From an uncultured Bacillota bacterium (GTDB lineage: Bacteria; Bacillota; Clostridia; Lachnospirales; Lachnospiraceae), in NCBI GenBank assembly GCA_958352855.1, contig CATWQE010000041.1, positions 1 to 22,127 of the forward strand: a stretch of DNA of 22,127 bases. Reading direction: 5' to 3'. Positions 1 to 6,545 of this stretch are shown here, one piece after another. Numbering within the stretch: the first letter of the stretch is position 1; every line of letters starts with the position of its first letter. The translations under genes were made by a program, and so were the position numbers. The notes beneath the pieces were generated by a model that ran no database searches, was not told the DNA's origin, and saw only the letters and a program-made list of their open reading frames with translations.

Positions 1-1
1 T

Positions 2-475
2 CAAGAAGTAAAAGGGCAAGTACGGGGTGTGCAAAGCGAAGTTTTAGAATTAAAAAGGCAAGTGCGGGGCGTCAAAAGCGAAGTTCAAGAAGTAAAAGAG
101 CAAGTACAGGGTGTAGAAGGTGAAGTTCGAGAACTAAAAGAGCAAGTACAGGGCGTAGAAGGTAAAGTTCGAGAGCTAAAAGGGCAAGTACAGGGTGTGC
201 AAAGCGAAGTTCTAGAATTAAAAGAGCAAGTGCAGGGCGTAGAAGGTAAAGCCAGAGAATTAGAAGGGCATGTTCAAGGAATTCGGCTGACACTTGAAAA
301 TGAGACGAACAAAAATATTAATATTGTTGCGGAAGGACATCGGGATCTGAGCCGGAAGCTGGATGAAGCTTTAAAAGTGGAGAATGAGAAGGAAATACTT
401 TTAATTCGGGTTAATCGTTTGGAGAACGGGTATAGAACGCTTCAAGAACAGGTTGAGAGCATAGCACAAGGCTAA
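2..475 (+). CDS. Coiled-coil repeat protein, 5' end outside window
   Basis: The reading frame is open to the left edge, so the gene is 5'-truncated; GTG at 29 is probably an internal codon and not the start. The visible part is at least six 14-residue units of the type GV-x-x-x-V-x-E-L-K-x-Q-V-Q, which is two heptads per unit and a regular coiled coil rich in E, K, Q and V. After the repeats comes a non-repeated C-terminal segment of about 60 residues containing AEGHRDLSRKLDEALK and IRVNRLENGYRTLQ. I recognise this tail from short coiled-coil hypothetical proteins common in Clostridia, where its function is unknown. No signal peptide or membrane segment is visible in the part seen. The gene ends in TAA and is followed by a hairpin. 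A structural or oligomerising role is inference only. Confidence 0.8.
   Translation, partial: QEVKGQVRGVQSEVLELKRQVRGVKSEVQEVKEQVQGVEGEVRELKEQVQGVEGKVRELKGQVQGVQSEVLELKEQVQGVEGKARELEGHVQGIRLTLENETNKNINIVAEGHRDLSRKLDEALKVENEKEILLIRVNRLENGYRTLQEQVESIAQG
26..277 (+). repeat. 42-bp in-frame tandem repeat, six units
   Basis: Six consecutive 42-bp units begin at 26, 68, 110, 152, 194 and 236, each starting with a GGT/GGC codon followed by GTN; a further partial unit lies before 26. Two sub-types occur, one starting GVQSEV and one starting GVEG. The units starting at 26 and 194 are nearly identical over their length, which points to duplication of multi-unit blocks. The array encodes the coiled coil and is likely to change copy number between strains. 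Confidence 0.85.
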
Positions 476-493
476 TATTGCATACTTAGAAAA

Positions 494-545
494 GAACCGT
501 TGAGGAATCCATATAAAATATGAGTTTCTCAGCGGTTTCTGTGTT
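494..545 (+). terminator. Hairpin terminator after the coiled-coil gene
   Basis: The arms GAACCGTTGAGGAATC (494-509) and GAGTTTCTCAGCGGTTTC (522-539) can pair over about 13 bp with one bulge and G-U pairs. The tract after the stem is only moderately T-rich on the plus strand. On the minus strand the stem is followed by TTCTTTTCT, so it may also end leftward transcription from the block at 672-2456. Confidence 0.55.
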
Positions 546-671
546 GTTGTTGGGTGTATCACTACCATATTTCTCTGTACCGCCGTAATTTTTCTGCATA
601 CGGAAGCAAGAGATACAATCTTCCTTTCCTGTTTGACAAGAATGATTATCATAGAACGATTGTATTTGTCT

Positions 672-960
672 CTACTCATAATGATATTCGACACATGTCA
701 TACTCTTTTTTCTGGGAGTGCCTAAGCATTTTCTTAAAATCCTTCCTTTAGGAGTAATTTCATATCCCCCCTATTTTTAACATATCTTCCATTCGCTCAT
801 CATTTACTTCGATAATTTCCATACTTACTATAAAAACAACATAGCCTTCACACATTACAACGGTAACTATTTTTGCCCATAGTACATCTGGAACAAACCA
901 AAATAGCTTCTTCGATAGAACTCTAATATATGAGTTCGGAATCCTTTTTATAAGAAAAGA
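672..960 (-). pseudogene. Broken small gene, frameshifted at a G6 tract
   Basis: On the minus strand one frame is open from 960 down to a TGA just after a run of six G (plus-strand C6, 766-771), giving protein-like sequence with FWFVPDVLWAKIVTVV and MEIIEVNDERMEDMLK. If one G is removed, reading continues as GGYEITPKGRILRKCLGTP and so on to a TAG at 672-674, a total of about 90 residues. No ATG or convincing ribosome site exists at the upstream end, and the frame overlaps the last codons of the neighbouring 502-residue gene. I read this as the remnant of a small soluble protein that lost its start and acquired a frameshift. A sequencing error, or a phase-variable tract, would give the same picture. 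The family is not recognised. The rest of the 476-947 stretch holds only the hairpin at 494-545. Confidence 0.5.
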
Positions 961-2456
961 TTAAGTTTTTCCAAAAATTCATCCAAAATATTAAGAATCT
1001 TATTGTCAATCTCTGGTTCTTGTTTTAACAATAAATATGAACTTGGTTTGCATTTCTGCACCAATTCATATCTAGTTATATCTTTTATTGTAGGAAAATC
1101 CGGTTCTTGTTTTTCACGCATATTGAAATGAATATTTTTTAAATAAAATTTTCTACACCTATTCCCCAAAATTATTTCATTTTTATTTTCTTGTGTAGAA
1201 TACATATTTTTTGCAAATTCCATATACAACATTGGTTTGTCATAATTTGAAATGCACTTTTGTATTTTAGAAAAATCAATAGCCGCCAAAGATTGAAAAT
1301 ATCTCGAACAATGTTTTTCACAAAAACCATCGCAAAATCTTTCCTTTTCACAGTTACATTTTTTCTTTTGTTCTGTATTTAATTGATATTTATACAAAAC
1401 ATTTTTCATCATTTTAGCTGTCTTTTGGCTAATAAAATAACTTTTTTCGATATTATCTACATAATTTTTTGCTGCTCCAGATAAATCATCATTTGTTACT
1501 CCTAAAAGACACATCCCTATATTCTGTACATTTCTACTCAATAATATAGTTTCTAATGTCCCGTACAATCCATGACCACAAAGTATAATTTTTTTTATTC
1601 CATAATGGTCTTTCAATTTTTGCAAAATTTCTTGCATTTCTCTTTCAAATTCAATATGAGTGCCTTCTTCACTCGCCTGAGAAAATAAAACCTGTATGCC
1701 AGTAATGCCTTTTTTATTCACTAAAGATATAATTTTTTGATAATTCCCATAATTATGTAAATAAAATCCGGATTTTTTATTTTCAACAAAAAAATCTTTT
1801 TGAGAAACTTTTTCTTTATATATTTTATCATTTCCTATTATCAAATCTTCGTTTTTCATAAAAGGATATTTTGTTTGTAGTATAGAATAATGTTGACCGC
1901 TATTTCTCAAAAATCCTCCATAATTCAATTTATGGTTATGTGGCAACAATAAAAACGCTACTTCTGAAATATTATTTTTATAACTCAGTTCCACTTCTTC
2001 AATAATTTTATTTTCCGGACATCTTATTTTATATTTTTGTATATCGACATCATCTTCCCACATGTACTCTTTTTTTAATTCTTTTTCTCTTTTTATAAAA
2101 TTAAGAAAAATATATACATAACTTGGAACACCGCTTGTAAAAAATAAAATACTATTAAACAATATCAGTAAATTTATCAGGATTGGTCTGACGACAACTG
2201 CATATTGTTTATTAAGTAATACCCCCAAAACTGGTTGACATAATAATGAAATCTCTAAGAAGTAACAAAGTATCTCCGTCTTCAATCTCATATATTTTAC
2301 AAAATACGGACATACCATTAATATTTTTTTGCTTTTTATTCTACGCTCTGTTTTACCATCATACTTTTCCGCTATACATACATTTAAAATAATTATCCAT
2401 GTAAACGCAAAGCTCACTAAAAACGGAACCATACATAGTTTAATATACTCTATCAT
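948..2456 (-). CDS. Membrane-anchored protein with degenerate alpha/beta-hydrolase-like domain
   Basis: The product has 502 residues from the ATG at 2456. A longer frame begins with TTG at 2486, but the GGAG at about 2468 favours the ATG, although its 11-nt spacing is long. The N-terminus has hydrophobic spans near residues 3-25 and 80-120, so the remaining ~380 residues are probably cytosolic. Residues ~265-325 read like an alpha/beta-hydrolase core: strand GIQVLFSQ, a charged helix, strand KKIILCG, then GHGLYG at 294-299. In active hydrolases this elbow is GHSxGG; here the nucleophile position (296) is Gly. A Cys-rich stretch near residue 370 has the pattern CxC-x5-C-x3-C-x3-C. Codon use is very AT-rich, unlike the core genes in the window. 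It may be a catalytically dead relative with a binding role, or an unrelated fold; no function is assigned. Confidence 0.6.
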   Translation of the reverse strand: MIEYIKLCMVPFLVSFAFTWIIILNVCIAEKYDGKTERRIKSKKILMVCPYFVKYMRLKTEILCYFLEISLLCQPVLGVLLNKQYAVVVRPILINLLILFNSILFFTSGVPSYVYIFLNFIKREKELKKEYMWEDDVDIQKYKIRCPENKIIEEVELSYKNNISEVAFLLLPHNHKLNYGGFLRNSGQHYSILQTKYPFMKNEDLIIGNDKIYKEKVSQKDFFVENKKSGFYLHNYGNYQKIISLVNKKGITGIQVLFSQASEEGTHIEFEREMQEILQKLKDHYGIKKIILCGHGLYGTLETILLSRNVQNIGMCLLGVTNDDLSGAAKNYVDNIEKSYFISQKTAKMMKNVLYKYQLNTEQKKKCNCEKERFCDGFCEKHCSRYFQSLAAIDFSKIQKCISNYDKPMLYMEFAKNMYSTQENKNEIILGNRCRKFYLKNIHFNMREKQEPDFPTIKDITRYELVQKCKPSSYLLLKQEPEIDNKILNILDEFLEKLNLFL

Positions 2457-2487
2457 TCCGCTTATCTCTCCTTGTACTATCTTCAAT

Positions 2488-2515
2488 TTTATACATCAAC
2501 TGCCTGCATTGTAAA
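2488..2515 (-). promoter_or_regulatory. Promoter of the 502-residue membrane protein gene
   Basis: Minus-strand TTTACA (2510-2515) and TATAAA (2488-2493) are separated by 16 bp. Each box differs from the sigma-A consensus at one position, and they lie about 30 bp upstream of the ATG at 2456. Transcription from here would start close to or downstream of the TTG codon, which supports the ATG start. Confidence 0.6.
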
Positions 2516-2541
2516 GCAAAAAGCAAGCCATTTTCAGACAT

Positions 2542-2575
2542 TTAAGGGGCTATCTATTTCCCGACAGCCCCTTAA
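2542..2575 (-). terminator. Perfect 10-bp inverted repeat, probable terminator
   Basis: TTAAGGGGCT (2542-2551) and AGCCCCTTAA (2566-2575) are perfect inverse complements around a 14-nt loop. The hairpin lies about 70 bp beyond the stop of the gene at 2647-3402 on the minus strand. No good T-tract follows on either strand, so termination is plausible but not certain. Confidence 0.5.
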
Positions 2576-2646
2576 TCTTCACTCACCACAGGCTGATTCA
2601 CTCCGTCTGTCTAACTAGTAATATAGTATTGTGCAGAAATATCATT

Positions 2647-3402
2647 TTACTTAGGTACGTCTATCGAATAGCTTAAACAGTCACCTCTTTTGTTACTTTT
2701 TAAGTCATTGTAATACCATAGATACATGGCTCTGTCATATACATTGATTTCAATTACACCGTCCGGTTTTTGTCCTTCTACTTCCAATGAATAGATTTCT
2801 TTATCATGTGCATAGCCGTAAACAAAACGCTTGCTTGGATAATCGGGGTTTAAGTCTTGTTGGAAATCACTTAATTTCAAAGAAGAGTGAATAAGCTCTG
2901 TAATATCATCTAACAAAATTCTATCTGGTTTCGTTGTAACCGGTGTAGCATTTATAAATGCGTATTGTGTATGTCCACTCTGTATTTGCTTTTTACAACG
3001 AGCCATTACTAAGCCTTGAATATCATCGTTATCATTTCCAGCCCGATAGAATATCGTATCATAATTTTTGCCTTGCCATATATGTAAGGTTTCATCAACA
3101 TGATTAAGAAAGTCAGCAGGAACCGAAAGTTCCTCATTTTCGGCATGCAAAGGGGAATTTAAAATAGCTTCTTCAATCGTGTCATAATATACAAGTTCCG
3201 CATCACTTTTATCATAGTCATTTATCGTAAATTCCACGTATTCATTATCTTTATTTTCTTCTTCCGGAACATGAGTATAACGACCATTTTTAATATGGTC
3301 ATCATATTCAACATCAACAAATAACCCAATCCCTATCAGAGCTACAAAAATCAAAGAAATAGCTCCAATTATGATTAACATTATTTTCAAAAATTTTTTC
3401 AT
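2647..3402 (-). CDS. Hypothetical membrane-anchored protein, 251 residues
   Basis: The start is placed at the ATG at 3402, which has AAGGAAG upstream at suitable spacing; a longer frame from 3438 lacks this and would begin almost at the predicted transcription start. The protein begins MKKFLKIML and has one N-terminal hydrophobic segment (about residues 5-29), so it is a signal-anchored protein or has an uncleaved signal; there is no lipobox. The rest is soluble, acidic and mixed alpha/beta. It contains ELVYYDTIEEAILNSPL, a type of segment often seen in small secreted Firmicutes proteins of unknown role. Topology predicts an extracytoplasmic body. The gene has its own promoter and lies within the AT-rich minus-strand block. 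I do not recognise the family. Confidence 0.7.
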   Translation of the reverse strand: MKKFLKIMLIIIGAISLIFVALIGIGLFVDVEYDDHIKNGRYTHVPEEENKDNEYVEFTINDYDKSDAELVYYDTIEEAILNSPLHAENEELSVPADFLNHVDETLHIWQGKNYDTIFYRAGNDNDDIQGLVMARCKKQIQSGHTQYAFINATPVTTKPDRILLDDITELIHSSLKLSDFQQDLNPDYPSKRFVYGYAHDKEIYSLEVEGQKPDGVIEINVYDRAMYLWYYNDLKSNKRGDCLSYSIDVPK

Positions 3403-3451
3403 GGCATACACTTCCTTAATCGCTTCAAGTTTATCCATTATTATTTATCAT

Positions 3452-3480
3452 ATTATATCATTAGAAAATTGAGTAGTCAT
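3452..3480 (-). promoter_or_regulatory. Promoter of the 251-residue protein gene
   Basis: Minus-strand ATGACT (3475-3480), a 17-bp spacer and a perfect TATAAT (3452-3457). The predicted start near 3445 leaves a leader of about 40 nt before the ATG at 3402. Confidence 0.6.
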
Positions 3481-3580
3481 CACTTTTCTACTATCTGTCA
3501 GAATATTTTTTATCCATGCCTCATCAAGCGTGCAAGCATTGCTTACGCAACTGGCTCTTGACAATTCATGTTCTAAAAAA

Positions 3581-3593
3581 TGATTGATAATCA
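3581..3593 (-). terminator. Short hairpin with T-run at the stop of the 121-residue gene
   Basis: On the minus strand TGATTATCAATCA forms a 5-bp stem that overlaps the TGA stop codon and is followed immediately by six T. The stem is short and weak, so this is a tentative terminator. Confidence 0.35.
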
Positions 3594-3956
3594 AGCAGAA
3601 AAAATTATACGACTAAAATTAATAACCCCCATTATCGTTGCAATATTCATCATTATTTTCATTTGAATTATATGCCCTTTTGTGCGAAAAAAAATACTGT
3701 ATAGAATGAACACGATACCTAATATGAACAGAGTAATTTCAAAAACACCTTTTTCTAAGTAATCATCATATATAGCGCTCATATTCATAAAATATAGGAT
3801 AATTGTTAAAATTAACTCTAGTATATATGCTACTTTCGACAACTTCTCTTTTTTACACCATATTATGAAAGAACATACAATCAGAAACATAACAAATACT
3901 GCAAAAACAATTCCTTCAAGCCATAACGTTTCATACAGCCCCGTAGGTTCAACCAT
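3591..3956 (-). CDS. Small four-helix integral membrane protein
   Basis: The product has 121 residues. A strong ribosome site, AGGGGGGTGA, lies 4 bases before the ATG at 3956. Four hydrophobic segments are visible at about 13-33, 42-59, 70-90 and 96-119, separated by short charged loops such as CKKEKLSK and FFRTKGH. There is almost no soluble part, no conserved catalytic residue and no signal cleavage site. The family is not recognised; small four-helix proteins of this size are common in Firmicutes accessory regions and can be transporter partners, immunity proteins or unknowns, and nothing here decides between these. It lies 263 bp downstream of the three-gene operon at 4220-5866 on the same strand. 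Base composition is AT-rich like the rest of the block. Confidence 0.65.
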   Translation of the reverse strand: MVEPTGLYETLWLEGIVFAVFVMFLIVCSFIIWCKKEKLSKVAYILELILTIILYFMNMSAIYDDYLEKGVFEITLFILGIVFILYSIFFRTKGHIIQMKIMMNIATIMGVINFSRIIFSA

Positions 3957-4156
3957 ATTCTCACCCCCCTAATAATTCATTTATTTATCACCAATTTATT
4001 GCTTTCCTGTAATTTTATCATAGTTTTCCTTGAAAGTTAATAATTTACGCCCCTTTCTATGTAGTAAGCACATTATCATCATACGAAGAGACCGTTTCTG
4101 AGACAAGCAACAAGAATTAACATGGCATAGATATAGACCTTAGGAGATTAAATAGG

Positions 4157-4200
4157 CAAAATACAGCGGTGAACTGACCTTGTATCAACTCGTCGCTGTA
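4157..4200 (-). terminator. Hairpin terminator of the three-gene membrane operon
   Basis: The arms TACAGCG (4162-4168) and CGCTGTA (4194-4200) pair perfectly, with two more pairs possible beyond two mismatches. On the minus strand the second arm runs into TTTTG. The hairpin starts 19 bp after the stop codon at 4220. The rest of the 263-bp gap (3957-4219) shows nothing recognisable. Confidence 0.5.
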
Positions 4201-4219
4201 GAACTATACATCGCTTCCT

Positions 4220-4873
4220 TTAATTTCCATCATTTATAAGCTGAACCTTTTCCATAGAAATATGGTATTCCTTGCAGAATCTATTGATTGTCCAATTATT
4301 TAAAATAAGAAAACTTTTGGTTACATAAATACTTGCTTCTGAATTATGTAGCAAATTGAAAATACTTTTTGGCTCATAACAATTGAAACTATAGTCGGAA
4401 ACAATACCTATTGCTTTCGCACTTTTATTGCCTTTATAGCTTTTTAATAAAATATTAGGTTTGGCCAGGCAAATTGTGATATTACATATATATTTTTTCG
4501 CTCCATTTTCTTTTATATATAAATAGGGCTCGCTAAGCCCGATGTCATATATTCCTCTGGGGCGGGAGGCTAAGGTAAAAATCAATGAATGGATATTGCG
4601 ATACAAAATTTCTTTTTCCCTAACCCCAAATACTATTTTCTCATCTAATAGTTTATAACGACGTTGCTTTATAAAGCAATAAAATAGTAACAAGAAAAAT
4701 ACAAGAAGAATAGTGAAAATTAATGCTTTTTGGAAACTCATTTTAAAATCAAAGGAAAACAACATTTCTGTCAAACTAAATGACATTGCTGAACAAACGA
4801 CACCACCAGTAATAATGTCAAACCAATTAACAAATTTTCCGCTGCCAAAAATATAATCATAACTTTTATTCAT
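4220..4873 (-). CDS. Two-helix membrane protein with a PH-like cytosolic domain (tentative)
   Basis: The product has 217 residues. I place the start at the ATG at 4873 because GAGG lies 6 bases upstream; the in-frame ATG at 4885 has no ribosome site and itself provides that GAGG. Two hydrophobic segments lie at about 17-40 and 47-68, followed by a basic patch (KQRRYK) and a soluble region of ~150 residues. Its first part, LLDEKIVFGVREKEILYRNIHSL, alternates beta strands in the manner of bacterial PH-like domains that follow a membrane hairpin; this is resemblance by eye only. It is the last gene of an apparent operon with the two paralogous proteins upstream (50-bp gap). The function is unknown; a membrane-localised regulatory or stress role would be a guess. 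Confidence 0.6.
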   Translation of the reverse strand: MNKSYDYIFGSGKFVNWFDIITGGVVCSAMSFSLTEMLFSFDFKMSFQKALIFTILLVFFLLLFYCFIKQRRYKLLDEKIVFGVREKEILYRNIHSLIFTLASRPRGIYDIGLSEPYLYIKENGAKKYICNITICLAKPNILLKSYKGNKSAKAIGIVSDYSFNCYEPKSIFNLLHNSEASIYVTKSFLILNNWTINRFCKEYHISMEKVQLINDGN

Positions 4874-4923
4874 TGATAACCTCATATAATTTTTATCTTT
4901 AATGGCATTTTCTATATTTCCGT

Positions 4924-5355
4924 TTAATATATAGCAGTAATCGTTGCATATCTGGTAAATGGTAAATAAGTTATATGAATATTATCACCTGTTTTACACC
5001 AATCTACTTTTCCTACTTTGTAATATTTTCCATTTTCCAGATAAATTAACATGCCATTTTTTTTCGTTACTACACCTTGAGCTTCTTTATAGTTTGTTGT
5101 TAAAACAAAGGGCAAGTCTAAACAAGAAGGCAAAGTGCCTACTACGCAATAAACAATGCTCATAACCAGAAAAAATCTTTTTACAAGAATGTTTAATTTG
5201 TATGCATGCTTTTTTGCCCATTGTTGCTGTTTGGGATAAAAAAATTCCCATCTGACAATTTTGATTTTGGAAATAGCCAAAAAAGCAAAGAATACTGCAA
5301 AAATAGTCATTATGAAAAAATATATCCAATATAAAGATAATCTATTAGCGCTCAT
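4924..5355 (-). CDS. Two-helix membrane protein with C-terminal beta domain, paralogue A
   Basis: The product has 143 residues from the ATG at 5355, chosen over an ATG at 5376 because AGG lies 9 bases before it. Helices lie at about 7-29 and 59-80 with a basic loop of some 30 residues between them. A C-terminal part of about 55 residues has short beta-like repeats: QGVVTKKNGMLIYLENGKYY, then TGDNIHITYLPFTRYATITA. This tail aligns with that of the upstream neighbour (5402-5866), which has KGDIVTIMYLPNTKAGVIV. The two genes therefore look like diverged tandem duplicates with the same layout of helix, basic loop, helix and beta tail. The tail pattern (buried hydrophobics with a GD-x-x-x-I-x-YLP turn) suggests a small beta-barrel or OB-like fold; that is inference. 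No family name is assigned. Confidence 0.65.
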   Translation of the reverse strand: MSANRLSLYWIYFFIMTIFAVFFAFLAISKIKIVRWEFFYPKQQQWAKKHAYKLNILVKRFFLVMSIVYCVVGTLPSCLDLPFVLTTNYKEAQGVVTKKNGMLIYLENGKYYKVGKVDWCKTGDNIHITYLPFTRYATITAIY

Positions 5356-5401
5356 GGTTTCATACCTGCCTTTCACAGACTCTGTTTGAATAAGTATTAC
5401 T

Positions 5402-5866
5402 TTATTTTACAATCACACCAGCTTTTGTATTTGGTAAGTACATGATAGTAACTATATCGCCTTTTTGATATGATAAGGAATCAACTGATAATTCAACCTT
5501 CTTTCCAGCAGATAGAAGGTTGACCGTATCTCTCCAGGCGCTCCCATTTTTCACAATTTCATTTGTAATTTCGCCAGTTATGAGCTGATATTCACCGGAC
5601 ACTATATATTTTATATCTTTAAAAACTGGAATTGCCACCCATAATACAAAGAACGCTGTTATTATTGTTAAAATTCTCATGGGGATTTCCAATATCTTCC
5701 TTAATTTTAGACAGAGTTCTAATTTCTCCTTAGGCATGTTCATTAAACGATATTCTTCTTCTGTGTGAAAGAATCTTCTCTTAACAAACATAACATATAT
5801 TGCTGTACTGACTATTCCAAATACAATCATTAAAAAAACTGCATATTGTATAATGATTCCTTTCAT
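5402..5866 (-). CDS. Two-helix membrane protein with C-terminal beta domain, paralogue B
   Basis: The product has 154 residues. The start is set at the ATG at 5866, with GAGGA 8 bases upstream; ATG codons further upstream lack a ribosome site and lie at or before the predicted transcription start. Helices are at about 6-28 and 63-85. The loop between them is charged (KRRFFHTEEEYRLMNMPKEK). The C-terminal part has the same layout as the downstream gene: GEITNEIVKNG, then VELSVDSLSYQKGDIVTIMY and LPNTKAGVIV. It is the first gene of a three-gene operon (gaps 46 and 50 bp) with its own promoter at 5898-5926. The operon begins just beyond the ssrA terminator. The function is unknown. Confidence 0.65.
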   Translation of the reverse strand: MKGIIIQYAVFLMIVFGIVSTAIYVMFVKRRFFHTEEEYRLMNMPKEKLELCLKLRKILEIPMRILTIITAFFVLWVAIPVFKDIKYIVSGEYQLITGEITNEIVKNGSAWRDTVNLLSAGKKVELSVDSLSYQKGDIVTIMYLPNTKAGVIVK

Positions 5867-5897
5867 AATATTTGTCCTCACAAATTTAATTTCTTTC

Positions 5898-5926
5898 ATT
5901 ATAGACCACAGACTAAAAATAAACAA
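5898..5926 (-). promoter_or_regulatory. Promoter of the three-gene membrane operon
   Basis: Minus-strand TTGTTT (5921-5926), a 17-bp spacer and a perfect TATAAT (5898-5903). It lies about 32 bp before the ATG at 5866 and downstream of the ssrA terminator, so the operon need not rely on readthrough from ssrA. Confidence 0.65.
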
Positions 5927-5935
5927 TGAATGAAT

Positions 5936-5977
5936 ACAAAAAAGAGATACTCACTTATATAGTGAAATATCTCTTTC
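5936..5977 (-). terminator. Rho-independent terminator of ssrA
   Basis: The outer arms AAAGAGATA and TATCTCTTT pair perfectly, an inner CAC/GTG pair extends the stem, and on the minus strand the stem runs into TTTTTTG. It lies 30-70 bp beyond the 3' end of the tmRNA. The symmetry is high enough that it could also act on plus-strand transcripts. Confidence 0.85.
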
Positions 5978-6004
5978 CTGCTATTTTTTTCTAATGCGTT
6001 TAAA

Positions 6005-6355
6005 TGGACCTGGCGGGAATCGAACCCGCGTCCGAAAGTCTATCCCTTGGGGCATCTCCCATCACAGTTATTCTTTTGACATTCCCTTACAGCACCGCCG
6101 GATAACAGGCTGAACTGCTTAGTAGCTTCATGAAATCTTCCACTTTCTCAAAGCTTTGAAAGCGAAGTGCCCCGCAAAGTCGATGCCAGATTCTCAGACA
6201 GCGGGTGGCCTGAGGCTGACAAGCTGCAACTTAGGCAGCTAACGCTACGTTATTATTGTTTGCGTTTATATTTAGGTTCCAGGTTGGTACGCAGTCCCGG
6301 AGTCTGCGGATGGCTTCCTCAACTTCAAAACCCCCGTCGAAACCAGTACAAGCCC
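6005..6355 (-). ncRNA. ssrA: tmRNA (transfer-messenger RNA)
   Basis: Rescues stalled ribosomes by trans-translation, acting first as an alanyl-tRNA and then as an mRNA for a degradation tag. The minus strand begins GGGCTTGTACTGGTTTCGAC, typical of Clostridia tmRNA, and ends with the T-arm GCGGGTTCGATTCCCGC and the acceptor strand CAGGTCC plus discriminator A. The 5' GGGCTTG pairs with CAGGTCC over all seven positions with two G-U pairs, which fixes both ends and gives 351 nt. CCA is not encoded, since TTTA follows. The tag frame (6263 down to 6234) reads GCA AAC AAT AAT AAC GTA GCG TTA GCT GCC and then TAA at 6231-6233, that is ANNNNVALAA, with the expected ALAA degron. It has its own promoter and terminator. 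Confidence 0.97.
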
Positions 6356-6376
6356 GCGTGGTTTAAAGCAACTCCT

Positions 6377-6405
6377 ATGATATATGCTTTCTGAAAATTT
6401 GTCAA
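6377..6405 (-). promoter_or_regulatory. ssrA promoter
   Basis: Minus-strand TTGACA (6400-6405, a perfect -35), a 17-bp spacer and TATCAT (6377-6382). The predicted start is about 15 nt upstream of the mature 5' end at 6355, as expected for a precursor trimmed by RNase P. Confidence 0.85.
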
Positions 6406-6509
6406 GGCTTCCGTTGCAATTCCTCAGACAGGATGATATATTGGAATTATCGTTCATACAGTGAACAGCCACATAGGGGAGTAAAGTTCACAATTCTGAC
6501 AAATTTGAC

Positions 6510-6518
6510 TGCTATAGT
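6510..6518 (+). promoter_or_regulatory. Extended -10 promoter candidate for the two-component operon
   Basis: TG-C-TATAGT is an extended -10 element 27 bp before the ATG of the response regulator. No good -35 is at 16-18 bp; TTCACA at 6487-6492 is 20 bp away. The site lies in the 190-bp divergent gap with ssrA. Confidence 0.45.
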
Positions 6519-6545
6519 AGGACAGAGAGACAGGAGGAGCAGATT

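Noticed and set aside
72..293. Minus-strand open frame across the 42-bp repeats
   Set aside because: Its Leu/Ala-rich repeat is the reverse reading of the coiled-coil array; no start signal.
613..665. Separated inverted repeat ATACAATC / GATTGTAT
   Set aside because: Only 8 bp per arm with a 37-bp gap and no T-tract; not distinguishable from chance in AT-rich DNA.
554..751. Plus-strand open frame of 65 codons
   Set aside because: No ribosome site, no protein-like pattern, and it overlaps the minus-strand broken gene.
4555..4575. GGCGGGAGGC as a possible partial att copy of the ssrA 3' end
   Set aside because: It shares only GGCGGGA with the T-arm sequence and lies inside an intact coding frame.
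6167..6472. Open frames on both strands over the ssrA region
   Set aside because: They lie on or across the tmRNA and its promoter, which explain the conservation there.
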